Source: Colias croceus (taxonomy: Eukaryota > Arthropoda > Insecta > Lepidoptera > Pieridae). Taken from it: a DNA stretch of 64,000 nt. Position 1 is the first letter of the stretch. Every line of letters begins with the position of its first letter. The notes below the pieces were generated by a model, which was not told the DNA's origin, ran no database searches, and saw only the letters and a program-made list of their open reading frames with translations. Both the position numbers and the translations under genes were made by a program. Where the stretch lies: assembly GCF_905220415.1 (NCBI RefSeq), contig NC_059542.1:5332001-5396000 (forward strand), read 5' to 3'. Shown here in pieces: positions 1 to 12,000 of this stretch.

Positions 1-637
1 ATAATGTATACCTAATGATAATTTATTATTATGCTCTCTAAACTGCAATAGATTTATTACACCTAGCGTAAAATTAATGGTCATACTTCTTCCGAGAATA
101 TAATATATCAAATTAATAATATATATTTATTTGGCCTCATTATGAATTACTAATTGTATATTATGAAGTGCTTATTTCAAAATCATCACTTCATGAAATT
201 GTTTTACTATTTGCGCTATATGCTTTAAAAATTCACATTTCTGTTTAAGTTTTTCTTAAAGATGAAAATTACAATGAAAATAATACTTTTTAGTTGTTTA
301 CTCAATTCAGTGTATGACCACCTTTATGAAATAGTTTTTTAAACAGTACAAGTCAGATCGATAACGTTACTGAACTTAATTATGCAAATAAGTTAGCTAA
401 CAAGCCACAGAAGGATAAAACTACACAATATTTTCAGTTACAAAATTTTAAACACAAACTCCTTTCGATATAAGCGATATAACATATCATAATATTGTTG
501 CCAAGGCTACGTATAAACAAGACAGTTTGATAGCAGCTGCAATCAATTTAAGCGTAATACCAAGCATCGTCCTCTCTTTCGTCTAATTTATTACTTTCAT
601 TTTCTACAAGAGTTTTCTTTGCCTCCTTGAATAAAGC
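1..637. other. Upstream AT-rich region, no gene seen
   Basis: AT-rich sequence upstream of the PIERCE-like gene. No coding exon or repeat is recognised. The promoter and 5' UTR of the gene starting at 638 should lie in its last few hundred bases, but I see no convincing TATA box or initiator. Confidence 0.4.
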
Positions 638-800
638 ATGAGTGAAGGTGGTAACAATCAACAATCACAGGAGAAGCAAGCAGGATTCTGCTCTGCTACT
701 TGCATCGATAGAGCGAGCTTGCAAGAAGAGATCAAGAGGCCTGTGAAAACTTCCGATATCTTTGTGACTTGTAATCTGCCCAAAAGATTTGAGCATCCAC
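638..800 (+). CDS. PIERCE-like exon 1
   Basis: Encodes residues 1-54 plus one base of codon 55. The donor is CCAC|gtaag. Reading past the donor gives a spurious 96-aa ORF that ends at 928. Confidence 0.85.
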
Positions 801-3300
801 GTAAGAAATACATGATAATCGATCTATTTAAAAGGGATAAGTATAGAAATAAATATAGGCATATTTATTTAGAATTTTCGAATCGTAAACCTGAAATCCG
901 TGTACAAATACTTACACTGTATTTGTAGGTTCAAAAGTTTATCAAATACGACTGTATTGGCATTTCTTATAGCTGTGAATTAGTCAAGATGTTGTTCATT
1001 ACTGAAAGTAAGCTTCAAAACGTTGCTTCAAAAGGTTAACTATTTTTAAATATATGCAAAGTCATGTTCTTGGCTAGGCTATACATTTATATGATAGATG
1101 ATTCAAGTCACTGAACTGCCATTTTTAACTATGCGGGTTTGTTATTCCTATCTTATGTGGAATATCAAAATTCAATAGTCCTGTAGACTTTATTATTATT
1201 ATTATTTAATTATTCATTGTACCATACCATTTAATATTAAAAGATTAGACGGGGAGAAAGTATGAGACTAAGTTTATTTATTACTTTATATTAAAAAAAT
1301 TCTTAAAAATTTTCCCTTTGTACAACTGACACGTAAAGTATTCCTATTTTGTGCCTGATATGGTTTATAATTAACTCTGAGATAATATTCAAATTTTTTG
1401 CGAATTCTGCGAAGTTTGTTGAATCTAATTCGTGATGAAGCTCATTTCTAGAATATTTATTATGTGCCTGGCATTTTTGTCATCTTGCTTTAATAGTATC
1501 TACTTACTGCAATCCATTACCTGGTTTTGCTTTTCAAATTATCTGTTTAAATTATCATCAATACATAGTATAAAACAAAGTTAATTTTAGGTTTTAGTAT
1601 ATAATTTATTAAATATAATCTATGTATTTAAAAATGAAGCCCCTTTTTCTTTGTCACGGCATCACGCGTGAACGGGTGGACCGATTTCGATAATTCTTTT
1701 TTTATTATATTCCTTCAAGTACGAGGGTGGTCCTTATGTACAGAAAACGTAAATATGTACCGTGCGAAGCCGGGGCGGACCGCTAGTATATAATAAAATA
1801 TCATGGTGTTATTTTTTATCATTTCAGTATTGCCGTAGTTATTTATTATGATAAATGTTCCTGTTAGTTAAATATAACCTTAGCACGATCAATTAAAATA
1901 GCTACCATTAATTATAATTTAGAATAATTTAAATCGTCTAATCGATCATATTATTAAGTATTTACGTAGTATATAATTTTATTTCTAGATTGGTTTAACG
2001 GATATGGCTGTCAAGTGAATAAACAGCACCCCTTTTACAGAACATCGGCTAGTGAATATGGTTGGTTCCCTCCAGGTAAATATTGTATTGCAAAATGAAA
2101 CTTTGTTGTATTTAACAATAATATTTTAAGCCTAAAAAAAGCGTTTATTTTTATGGTAGCAAATTTAGCGGTAATAATAATTTAAATAATATTTTTTTTA
2201 AAATAATTTCTAAAAGATTGAAAATTGTAACATTTTTGTTCGGTGTGCTTATGTTTACGGCTTTAGTTGGCTTATAGTCCTCGGCGTGTTTCTATTAATT
2301 CTAAGCATTTTTCCTGATAATCTCTATCATAAATTGTTACTCAGAGTAAGTTCTTTTCAATCATTTTATATCCTATTTTATTTACAAGTATCTTATATGT
2401 TTAAATCTTAGTAATTTAATGTTTAAACATGAATTGTTTTATCTGAACTGTGATATGAATGTGTAGGTACGTGTGTCAGATTGACAAGACTTAGTTGGCA
2501 ATGAAGTATATGAACTATTTTAATATTGTTATTAGGGCTTCATTCGGTACCGACGACATACTTGCCCAAGAACCAGCATTTCTCCAATCAGCTGGCCGGA
2601 GCGGGGATGTACAGGAATTACTCTCTCAACACCTCTATGGATCCTCCATCAACTAAATAAGATCGATACAATATTCTATATTCATGTTCGAGAATCTTCA
2701 TTTAAGCTGAATTTTGTTTTTTAAGCGATTTATATTGTAATATCTAAGCGTTATGTTATGTTTACGTAAGAGTTTTGTGAGAAAATAAAATGTTAGATAC
2801 TAAGTTTTTATGACTTTTTTTTTATTATTCAAGTGCAATGTATTTCGGCCAAAAGCTTAATTTGAAAAACTATATATCTACCTCACCTCATACGAGTATT
2901 TAAAGGGTTGTTATACAACATTATATCAAAGAATAATCCTGAATATGGAAAAAGGGATCGCTGAATAATTGCTCGCTCTGTATGACCTAAAGTTATTACA
3001 AATTTCTAATAAGTAATTATAGGAATCAGTATTTATAGAATACAATTAAAGCAATTTTGATTGAAGCGCGCTACTTAGTAATAATTGCATATCTCAGTTC
3101 CAGTAGGAATCAAGACTGCGTAAAGCGTTCAATTTATAATAATCTAACACATGTATAATAGTATTTTATTTCTAGGTTACCATTCAGTTAGCTCAGTGTT
3201 TTTCCCTGCCGGCCAAACGTTTACCAATCGCCTAGCCGCAGCCGGCATGTATCGAAATTACAGTCTCAACACTGGAATGGACCCAGCTGGTTATCGTTAA
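638..3300 (+). CDS. PIERCE1/C9orf116-like axonemal microtubule inner protein, two alternative last exons
   Basis: Three-exon gene: 638-800, 1989-2075, then either 2536-2660 or 3176-3300. Both forms join in phase to a 124-aa protein. Seen directly: the core TSDIFVTCNLPKRFEHP (about 38-54), then HWFNGYG, FYRTSASEYGWFPPG, and a C-terminal block with F(S/T)N(Q/R)LA and AGMYRNYSLNT. This order matches the PIERCE1 (piercer of microtubule wall, formerly UPF0691/C9orf116) family, where human PIERCE1 has a GWFRGY / VYRTSNQAYG / FSQQLAAGGMFRNNTLN layout. Family knowledge: PIERCE proteins bind inside axonemal doublet microtubules and help anchor outer dynein arms; in insects the likely site is the sperm flagellum (inference). 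The ATG at 638 has A at -3. The N-terminal 35 residues are not conserved and look disordered. It converges on the minus-strand synapsin gene. Confidence 0.85.
1618..1788 (-). repeat. Dispersed lepidopteran tail repeat, diverged copy
   Basis: Lies in intron 1 of the PIERCE-like gene. It shares the accgatttcgataattctt and acg(a)gg(g/t)tgg blocks and the end CGAAGCCGGGGCGGACCGCTAGT with the copies at 21236 and 48639, but is more diverged. Read on the minus strand it starts ACTAGCGGTCCGCCCC. The class (non-LTR tail or other) cannot be settled from the window. Confidence 0.7.
1989..2075 (+). CDS. PIERCE-like exon 2
   Basis: Acceptor tttctag, donor CCAG|gtaaat. Completes H55, encodes W56-P83 and leaves the first base of Gly84. 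Holds the family motifs WFNGYG and FYRTSASEYG. Confidence 0.85.
2536..2660 (+). CDS. PIERCE-like alternative last exon a
   Basis: Acceptor attag; completes Gly84 and encodes 40 residues from LHSVPTTYLP through GMYRNYSLNTSMDPPSTK to TAA at 2658-2660. It has its own poly(A) signal at 2784, so it can serve as a complete terminal exon. Confidence 0.8.
2784..2789 (+). terminator. Poly(A) signal of last exon a
   Basis: AATAAA 124 bases after the stop codon of last exon a, followed by a T-rich stretch at 2811-2824. Confidence 0.6.
3176..3300 (+). CDS. PIERCE-like alternative last exon b
   Basis: Acceptor tttctag; same phase and same length (125 bases) as exon a. Encodes 40 residues, YHSVSSVFFP through GMYRNYSLNTGMDPAGYR, then TAA at 3298-3300. 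By eye 23 of 40 residues match exon a, with the YRNYSLNT core invariant. Use requires skipping exon a. Confidence 0.8.
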
Positions 3301-3435
3301 CTATCTTTATTTTAGATCTGATATTTACATGTGTATTGTTAGCATTCGTTATTTTAGATATGTCTGCCTTATTTTAGATGTTCATTCATGTTATCTAATG
3401 TTTCATTATCAACTTTTCGTATTGATCAAATTTTT

Positions 3436-3441
3436 AATAAA
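3436..3441 (+). terminator. Poly(A) signal of last exon b
   Basis: AATAAA 136 bases downstream of the stop codon of last exon b. Confidence 0.6.
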
Positions 3442-5848
3442 GTTTTAATTCGGTTTTCAATTTTTTATTACTGACGTAGGGATAGAACTAGCAATAAAAC
3501 ACCAACATTTACTGACTTACCAAAAGAGGTATTTGGTATATATTTAATATAATATAGATTAACATGCATTCAAATTCCATTAAATTACAATAAGACATGG
3601 ATGTCATAATATAATGAGAATAACGAGTAAGGTAATATTATTGCTTTCATCACTTAAAGGGATTAACTTAATTTACTGAAATGAACATACATCAATATAA
3701 ACTAATTACAATTATTATTGACATCTACGCTACTTACACAGGGTAATTCTTTAATTAATTTAACACATATGACACGAGAAGTAAAATGAGAATAATTTAT
3801 AAACAGTTATAATTACGACAGACCATGTCTCTTTAATATTATCGAATGATTATATCAAGATAAAATCGCGAGGTAAACAGGTGCCCGAGCCTGGTTCTCT
3901 TTCGGAGGCCTCGCGCTCCTTCGGAGGATATAATATTGTTAAATCGATTTTATCGTGATAAACCATTCGAGCATATTCATACGAGTGGATACACAATGTA
4001 TAACTTGTTTAGCAACAACAACAACAGCATTATATTTAGTGTTTATATTATCTTAACATTTAATAATTGGAAATATGTTCTTAAATAAAATTTCACCACT
4101 TTAGTCATTGAGAACGCAAAATACATCAGTTCTTAGGTCCGGCATTGTGATGATCTAGTTGCACGGTTACATATTCTTATATACGTAATTATTAGAGCTA
4201 ATGTTTTCGTGTCAAAATCTAGCTACGAGTGCATAATAATATCATTCATCTACGAATATCGTATTTCAATTATTTAACACAATGCCAAGGCCTCAGTAGT
4301 AAAAGACACGCTTCTATTGACTTCGATACCATAAACTCAACACAGCTTTTCCAATTCAGAAATTCTCCCTTCTATTATATACTTAATCTTGTACTAAACA
4401 CGTAGCTATAGAAGTTATTTTCGTTGTAATTGTATGACAACTAGTAGAATAGTTATCGATGACATTCGCCCAAATAAAACTTCAAGTGGTTGCCTAAGGT
4501 GGTTGCCATTTCCATTGCATATAAATTCAGCTACTTAGGTACACGTTATAACTTTCTACTATATTTGCTAAAGAGTATTAGTTTAAAATTTGAAAACAGT
4601 TAAACAGTAGACAATGCGACGCACAACAATCTATCATTAATAACAACACAATGATTATTCTCATTTTATGATATGACTATGCGCAATAAAACTAATTTAT
4701 AAATTATTGTAATTTCGGTATGAAGCAAATCATAGGATTAATAATATTTAACTTATAGAAATGTAATTTCTACTAATTATAAATTACGGCAGCATTAGAA
4801 CCACAGAAGGTCTACTACAAGAAGAAAGGAAGCGAAGGATGTGTTAATAATAATTAACGCTTTCTTAAAGATTTACGTCTTAATCTACAAGATATAATAG
4901 GTAAGATACATTCTATATAATAAAATGTGGAATACATGTTTGCATTTAACAATATTGTCTCAAATAGCATTGCTTACATACCAGTTACTCACTCCGTCAT
5001 CTTTATCGAATATCATGTGAGATATCTTCTTTTCTTTCAAATATATTTTTTCCTTCCAAATTAACATTCACTAAACATAATATATTTGAGTTTTATAAAA
5101 ACTAATAACTTACGTAAATAATATTTGAACAATATTTATTTATTTTCCATTATTTAGTTGTATGAATAAAATATACTTTATAATATAAAATATGACAAGC
5201 GCTATTTTATGTAAATGAGTCCTTACGAGATGTAAGAGTTCTAATAACGTAGCGACATTAATGATTTTTATAGTAACTTTATAATTAATAAGAATATAAT
5301 ATTTGTAGCGTGACGACACAAGATTAATTTGTTTCCATCACAATATAGCTTAGATGATTCGTAAAGTCACTCATGGTAACTCACTGTAAAAAATCTACAT
5401 TCACAATCAACACTTAAACTAAGCTTTTTCAGATTTGTATTGCTATTATTTAAGGTATTATAAAGGATCCTATTTCATTAGGTATTCAGTGCAACATTCG
5501 ATTCCCTTACTATGTTACAAATCAAAATCCAATTAACAATATTCGAATGTATATAGCGAATACAGAAGTTGTTAACACCGTTTACGCTCTCTAACAACAA
5601 AGGACCTAATAAAATAAAAACCGTTTGTAGGTAACCTATCATACGAACTTATTGGCGTTCCTGCCAAAGTTTAAAAAATTCCAAACCTATACATATTATA
5701 CTTAACATTAACAAAAAGCAAAATTACATTTTTGTTTAAAGCGTTAACCAATTCCAAAATGTTGAACATAACTTAAAATATTAATCAGAAATCATAAAAA
5801 AATCAACGAAGCCAAACGAAAAGTCTCTACAATTCGAAACGTATGGTT
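3442..5848. other. Convergent intergenic region / synapsin 3' UTR
   Basis: Between the last poly(A) signal of the PIERCE-like gene and the synapsin stop codon. It should contain the synapsin 3' UTR on the minus strand. A minus-strand AATAAA is present at 5140-5135, among others, but which is used cannot be decided. Apart from the hairpin at 3842-3970 it is plain AT-rich sequence. Confidence 0.4.
3842..3970. repeat. GC-rich nested inverted repeat (hairpin)
   Basis: Outer arms 3842-3868 and 3945-3970 pair over about 24 bases with one bulge and two mismatches (TCGAATG...GATAAAATCG). Inside, CGCGAGG (3867-3873) pairs with CCTCGCG (3909-3915), and CTCC-TTC-GGAG forms a further small hairpin at 3916-3926. 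TTCGGAGG occurs twice (3901, 3920). It lies in the probable 3' UTR or downstream region of synapsin. Confidence 0.6.
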
Positions 5849-6039
5849 TTACATATCTCCGAAAATGCCTGCGAAGGTTTTCCTCAAGTTCTTCATGGTA
5901 TCCTCCGCGTCCTCAGTGAGTGCTGCGCTGAGGGAGCCCTGCCGCGAGAAGCGACTGCCCGTGTTAGTGGTCGCGGTCGCCGGGGCCGCGGTCGTGGTCG
6001 GCGCAGCGGACGTGGACGATACCGTGGACGATTGGGATA
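5849..6039 (-). CDS. Syn: Synapsin exon 13 (E domain and stop)
   Basis: Residues 529-590: SQSSTVSSTSAAPTTTAAPA, then SRFSRQGSLSAALTE and the conserved C-terminal DTMKNLRKTFAGIFGDM before TAA at 5851-5849. Acceptor cgtttacag. RFSRQGSLS holds further basophilic kinase-type serines. The frame stops again 18 codons after the TAA, so no long read-through extension is available. Confidence 0.95.
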
Positions 6040-9000
6040 CTGTAAACGTTTTATATGAAGATATTATGAAGAATATTGAACTTGATATTTTGATTTTTAT
6101 CACATTTAAATGCTTTAAAATTGTATAAAATAATCCACCAAAAATTACTAAATGAAAATACCGCGTTCATTTATTTTGAAAAATTAAATTAAAAGTCACT
6201 GAAAAGAAAAAACAGTAACAGTTAAAGGGGATTACTTTGAGAATCACGGCGTGTCAAGGGTGGTGGTGGCGGTTGCGACGGTTCTGCCGGTATCGGCGGT
6301 AGCGGGCGGTCGATGCTGGCGGCGGTGGCGAGCGGCGCGGGCGGCGGCACGCTCGGCGGGCCCGCCACGTGCGCGGGCGTGCGCTCCTCGGGCGACGCCG
6401 TGCCGCTGCCCGACACGGACGTGCGTGACGTCGTCTTGGTTATACCGGGACGGCATACGTTCTGTAACAGGAATATTATGGCTAAAGAGATGGTCAAAGT
6501 ACTTCTGAAACTTTTTTGTGCTAAGGAAAAAAATTAATGGAAAGTTGCTAAACAAATGAAAGGTCTTTATTGTGCACCGAGACGTGCCAATATAGATTAA
6601 AAGTGAAATAAATGAAACAATCTGAATCAGAAGAGCAAATCAGTAAAACAGACGGTCTTATCGCTAAAGCAGCGATCTCTTCCAGTAAAGCTGAAAACTC
6701 GGCGACGTAACGTTACGGACGTTCAATATAAATAGGGCAGGCAATTACTAGAGATACAAAGAAAATACAGAAAAATATTTACCTGCATCCGCTGGAAGAC
6801 CAGTTCGGAAAGATGGCGTCGATCCTCTTCTTGCGAATCGCCCATGAAGGAGGTAGCAGAATCGTTGAGCTCGATAATGTGTTCCCTTCCATCTTTACCG
6901 ACTACCAATTCCAGAGCACATACTTCCAACCCTCCAAATATTTCGCTGACCTTAAATAATAAATGTTAATATGAGAAGTGCTCTACATACTTATATTCAT
7001 AATTATAACTTTATTTTAGCTATAACAGCTCGTGTAACAAGAATAATAACTCCGACGGAATTATTCAATATGAGATATGGATTGTAATTTTAGAGATATT
7101 ATTCTAATAAAGAGTCTCGTCTGAAAATGAATAAACATCTAGCGTTTGCAATTTATTATATTGTTTATATAGCATCTTATTTAATATAGAATAAACGAAT
7201 AGCGAACGTGACCTTCTCGGAAACAAAACGGAAATCTAAACTCTCATAAATTATTTCATAAATAGAAAGAGCATGAACCATAACATTTCTATAAATAATG
7301 ATGTAATTTGGTAATCTAAAGTTCGGTGAAATTGTGAGTATTATCACCTGGCAGTAATATATAACACAAATACATTGTAATATTCTATAATAAGAAATAT
7401 CGATATAAGCGATTAAAATTGGGTAGGTATTATACACTATACAATTGATGGCTCTCTCTACTTCCAATGTTAACTATATTTTTGTATATTTTAGGGATTT
7501 GGAATGTGTTGAAGTGTGTATTAATGTGAATATTTTCCTAATTTTGGGAGGTTGATGTATTCATCGCATAAATATTAAACTAAATCTGACTTGAATCATC
7601 CTTAATTTTATAATTGATTCGATACGTTAGCTAACGCAATGGTAGTGTTTTCCAAAAAGCTAAGTCTTACCTCGTCAATCCACATCTTATATCTATCATT
7701 CATGCCGATAGCTTCGAGCATTGCAGAACCTTGATTGGTTTTCCAGTTTCCAGATATGGACTTGCGCCTAAAACATATACCTATTATTATTATTAATTAC
7801 CTCACTTTTATAGTTAGGAAAACTTTGCAATTTCAAGTTACCTAAAATCTTAAAAGAGATAACGTTTGATCGATTAATTACTAGTTTAGTTTCTTGATGA
7901 AAAGATATGCTTATTGAATTAATTATTCAACCAATACACAGGAATTGTATTCAAATCATAAATTACCCATAATAATATTATTTGAAATCAAAAGCCTTAA
8001 TAATAAATTGCCTTGTCAATTATTAAGACTTGAATAATCAAAATGAAAAACTTGTTCCTTTTCATCAGGCGTTTAATAAATGAAAACAGACTTCGAACAT
8101 AAAAGATAATAATTTTACAAACAATGTTGCATAGAGCGAACTTAAAGTGACGAAACAAAATATCTAAGTTAAAAATTATTTATTAAATAGATCTATAAAA
8201 AGTTGGTGTGCTTGATGAAAATAGTGATCTTGGGCGGAAATTGCTCTCTATTACATATTATTTTTTTTTTCTAAAAGGCACAAGTGTGTACTTTTATTAT
8301 TAAAGGGATTAGGGACTTAGATGAATAATTTAAATACTTACATGAAAGCTTTGTAGTTAGTGCCGATTTTTTGTATATGGATATCATATTTAGCGTCAAT
8401 ATACGGCTCCACGGTGCAGTAGGTGCCAAGCATTGAGACCACACCAGCGATGTCCTATATGAGGAATAATTAAATCATTTTATTGAAATGAAAATTATAT
8501 TTTTATTACTTTTGTGGTAATATCGCTGTTTTATTTCCGTCTAAAATTTATAAAATACGCATTTTCTTGAAGTCTTAATAAATATTATCTACTTCGAAAA
8601 CTTACGATACATAGAATCACATTGCTTCATTTTACACCCTATTAAATAAATCAAATAAAAAATTCTTAATTTAAATATGATTACACAGGGTTACTTGTAA
8701 AACACCAGCAACCTCGCAGGACAAGATAGCTAACATTATAAGTAACAACATTTGTTCTACGACTTTTGATAATTTGTTAGATTTTTTTTTCCTTCAAAAA
8801 TAAATATTCATTTAATTTTCCGTTTGAATATTATAAACTCTACGCGCATTAAAAATTACGTAAACAAGAAGCGAAAGACCCTCTCTTTGGGGCGTCGCGT
8901 CGTCCTTTCGATAATGAATAGAACATAGACTTACAAATGTTAGGAGAGTACAATAAAAGTATAAAAAATCATTTAAAATAATTTATTGCGTTAAACCAAA

Positions 9001-12000
9001 AGTCGTAGAACAAATGTTGTTATTTATGATGTTAGCTATCTTGTCCTGCGAGGTTGCTGGTGTTTTACAAGTAACCCTGTATATAAAAGTAATCCTAGAT
9101 AGATAATATACATAATAACATTACAGTGAACGAAAATGTGCAGGCGTGGGCGGTCATATTTCCATCCCATCGACTTTCATTAATATCTCATAACAATAAA
9201 GATTTCATTAGCATAGAACAAATAGAAATTAAACATGTATTCATAAATATTATTAACAAAATTATTTTTAAGTTGTTTCTTTTTAAGACACGTTCGCAAA
9301 AACGGATGTTTTCAATTCAAGCCGTATTTTTCTAATCCTCTCTACGTCAGACGAAAATTCTTGAAATTCTCAATAAAAAAAAATCTTATTCTATTAAACT
9401 TAATACCTTATTTATTCTTCTGAAATATACCGGATTAAGTATTTATTAAAACATTGGAACTTTACAAACGTATAAAATATGAGAAAATCTATTTTTTATA
9501 CAAGAAGTGCAAAAAATAACCCGTTTAGAATTTATACGGGTTATTTTACACATTATATAGGTAATGTTATTATTTGTACCTAGGTAATTCCTTATTCAGC
9601 CTCGATAAAATGTCAAGCACGAAATCGACATTTAAAAATGAGGAAAATATTAAAGTTGAAAACAAACCGTTTAATAAATTGTTTGAAAAATCTTTTAAAT
9701 AAATAAACAAATGAATATTTTATATCCTTCTTTTTGGTATACGAAAATAAAAACAAAATAATATCTACGAACAATGAAGGCACAAAGTGTTTCTGAAAAC
9801 GGAAAAAACTTTCTTAGCGTGTGCTTTATTAAACTGGATAAAAGTTAAGCTCGGATTATAGTCGGGTGAAGAGCGTTTCACTGTAGCAGTAAGTAGATTA
9901 AATAGCACAGATTATTATAATAAAAGTGTACTTGTGTATTACTATTACTATTATCTCACTTTAGTTAGAATATCGCGGCTAATAATAATAGTAGCGGTGA
10001 GCTTAAAAAACAATGTTGCGTCCTTTCAAACTGTTTTCTTTGGTAACTGCTTTAACTTATAATTTACTAGCTTACCGCCCGCGGCTTCGCCCGCTTTCTC
10101 TAAAACGATTTGAGATTTAAACTATCCTATCTCTCAAGTTGGATCGAACTGCACATGGTGTGCGAATTTTATTATAATCGGTTAAGTGGTTTAGGGGTCC
10201 ATTGAGGACAAACATTGTGACATGAGATTTATATATATTAAGATTTTAAATATTTATAGATTATATATACATATACTGAGGCCTTTAAAACACAATTATA
10301 ATTTCATCTAGTTTCATTTCTAATGAATCATTTTTACACACGATTTTAGAATTTCTAACATCAAAATATCTTCTCTATAATCTAAACTCGTTATTGCATT
10401 TTCCATTATTTATGTATAAACTGTATACATGTGACGTAAACCGTGCAGGGCTTACCTGGAAGTCGGCCAAGGAGTCCACTTTCACCTTGGCCACGCCACT
10501 ATGCGCGTGCCCGATCTTGATAACCACTGGGAACTTCGGTGCCGTTACCTGTCCAACAATAAACTGTGTAAAAATAACCTGCCTGGAATCCTTTTAATTA
10601 GATACTTTAACTAGTTAGGTACTATTTATAGTCGATCTCTTCTAAATTAGATGATTAAAACATTGTTTTATGTGTAGGTACACATTTCTTCCATCGGGGA
10701 AAGACTTATTCGGTATCTAGATACAGTTTCATATATCATTCAGATTTTTCGTAGACTGTTGAAATATTTTATTACCATGCAAACTATCAATGAATTTATT
10801 ATATTCCACAACACTATATTTTAAGTTAATGTACTGGTAAATCATCAAAAGCACCATTAATAGCAATTACGCCATGACTAATAACTATATAGAGCACAAC
10901 TATTAGATATTAAAGCCTTTATTGTGTTTATCATTAGTACTATCATAGAATCGACCATTAATTCTTAACGATTCGCTTTATTTTGTTGAAGCGAGGATAA
11001 TAATTGCTTTATACAGTGATGTGTTATTTATTGTTACGTATAATTTATATGCCTCGATTTTAATTTTAGTTGCGGAACGAATTGTATTCTGCTTCAATGT
11101 TTGCATGAATACGTAAAGTAAATAATAATTAACAATGAATACGAATAAAAGATTACTAATTATTATTAATCATCAACGCTAATTTAAGCAATAATATTCA
11201 ACTTTGATAAGACGGACTCTTTATGAAGTGGCGTCTCAAAAATAAGACAGCGTAAAGATTTACAAGAGCTACGAAGACGTTCGTAATTAAAAAAAAGTTT
11301 ATTTGAAATGCTAAAATATTTCGTAGAAAGGAAAATATTTTGGTTCTGTTATGTTCTAACGTAAAAAGTAGAGCGAAATAATTTTAAATTTTTACTGATT
11401 TCTTTGGCACTACCCTGGTCACCCTGATTGCTTAGAAAAGCTCAGAGTGCCAATTGAGAAGAAACCTACAATTAAAATGGAAATGTGTTCTTATTAGAAC
11501 AATAAAAATTTCACCTCACAAACCTCATAAAAATTGAACAGAAAAAGTTAATGTGAGAAGGTAAAGGCAAAAATATTTTTAAAATATTTTTTTTGAAGCT
11601 TAGTAACTGTAGAACTCTACTAATTAAACTTAATTACTAAATTTCCTAATATATCTAAATCATTTTATGATTTTAACAATATAACACAGCACCACGGACA
11701 TACTGGCACCAGTTTAGAAACTAAAAGGCCGAATTGTGGGATAAGCTGGAATTATTTATGTCATCACCTTTATACATTATGTACAACAAAGTTATTAACA
11801 AACACAATTTGCATGATGCCGAGTTCCCGACCGTGGATATAATCACAATGAGATTTAATTTTTTGATTTCTGTAAATGCATGGGCGTAAAGGTTAAGAAC
11901 TCCGATAATATGAGAGGGCTTTCGTTTGCCACTTAAACCAAGCAGGCGTTCAAATTGCGGCGAAAGGTCAAACTTGGCAAGCTAATTGGAAAATCTCGAG

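Larger units (their letters stand above)
6462..10455 (-). other. Synapsin introns 8-11 (between exons 8 and 12)
   Basis: Introns of 321, 720, 574 and 2001 bases separate exons 8 to 12. They are AT-rich. Apart from the foldback element at 8686-9079 and the tail repeat at 10066 I see no gene; ORFs here (for example 7177-7467) lack coding character. Confidence 0.7.

Noticed and set aside
5843..6128. Plus-strand Arg/Gly- and Val/Ala-rich ORFs
   Set aside because: Antisense shadows of GC-rich synapsin exon 13.
6244..6555. Other-frame ORFs over synapsin exon 12 (103 aa minus, 85 and 74 aa plus)
   Set aside because: Only the frame giving RPLPPIPAEPSQ...RRDSQ joins in phase to exons 11 and 13; the rest are shadows of a GC-rich exon.
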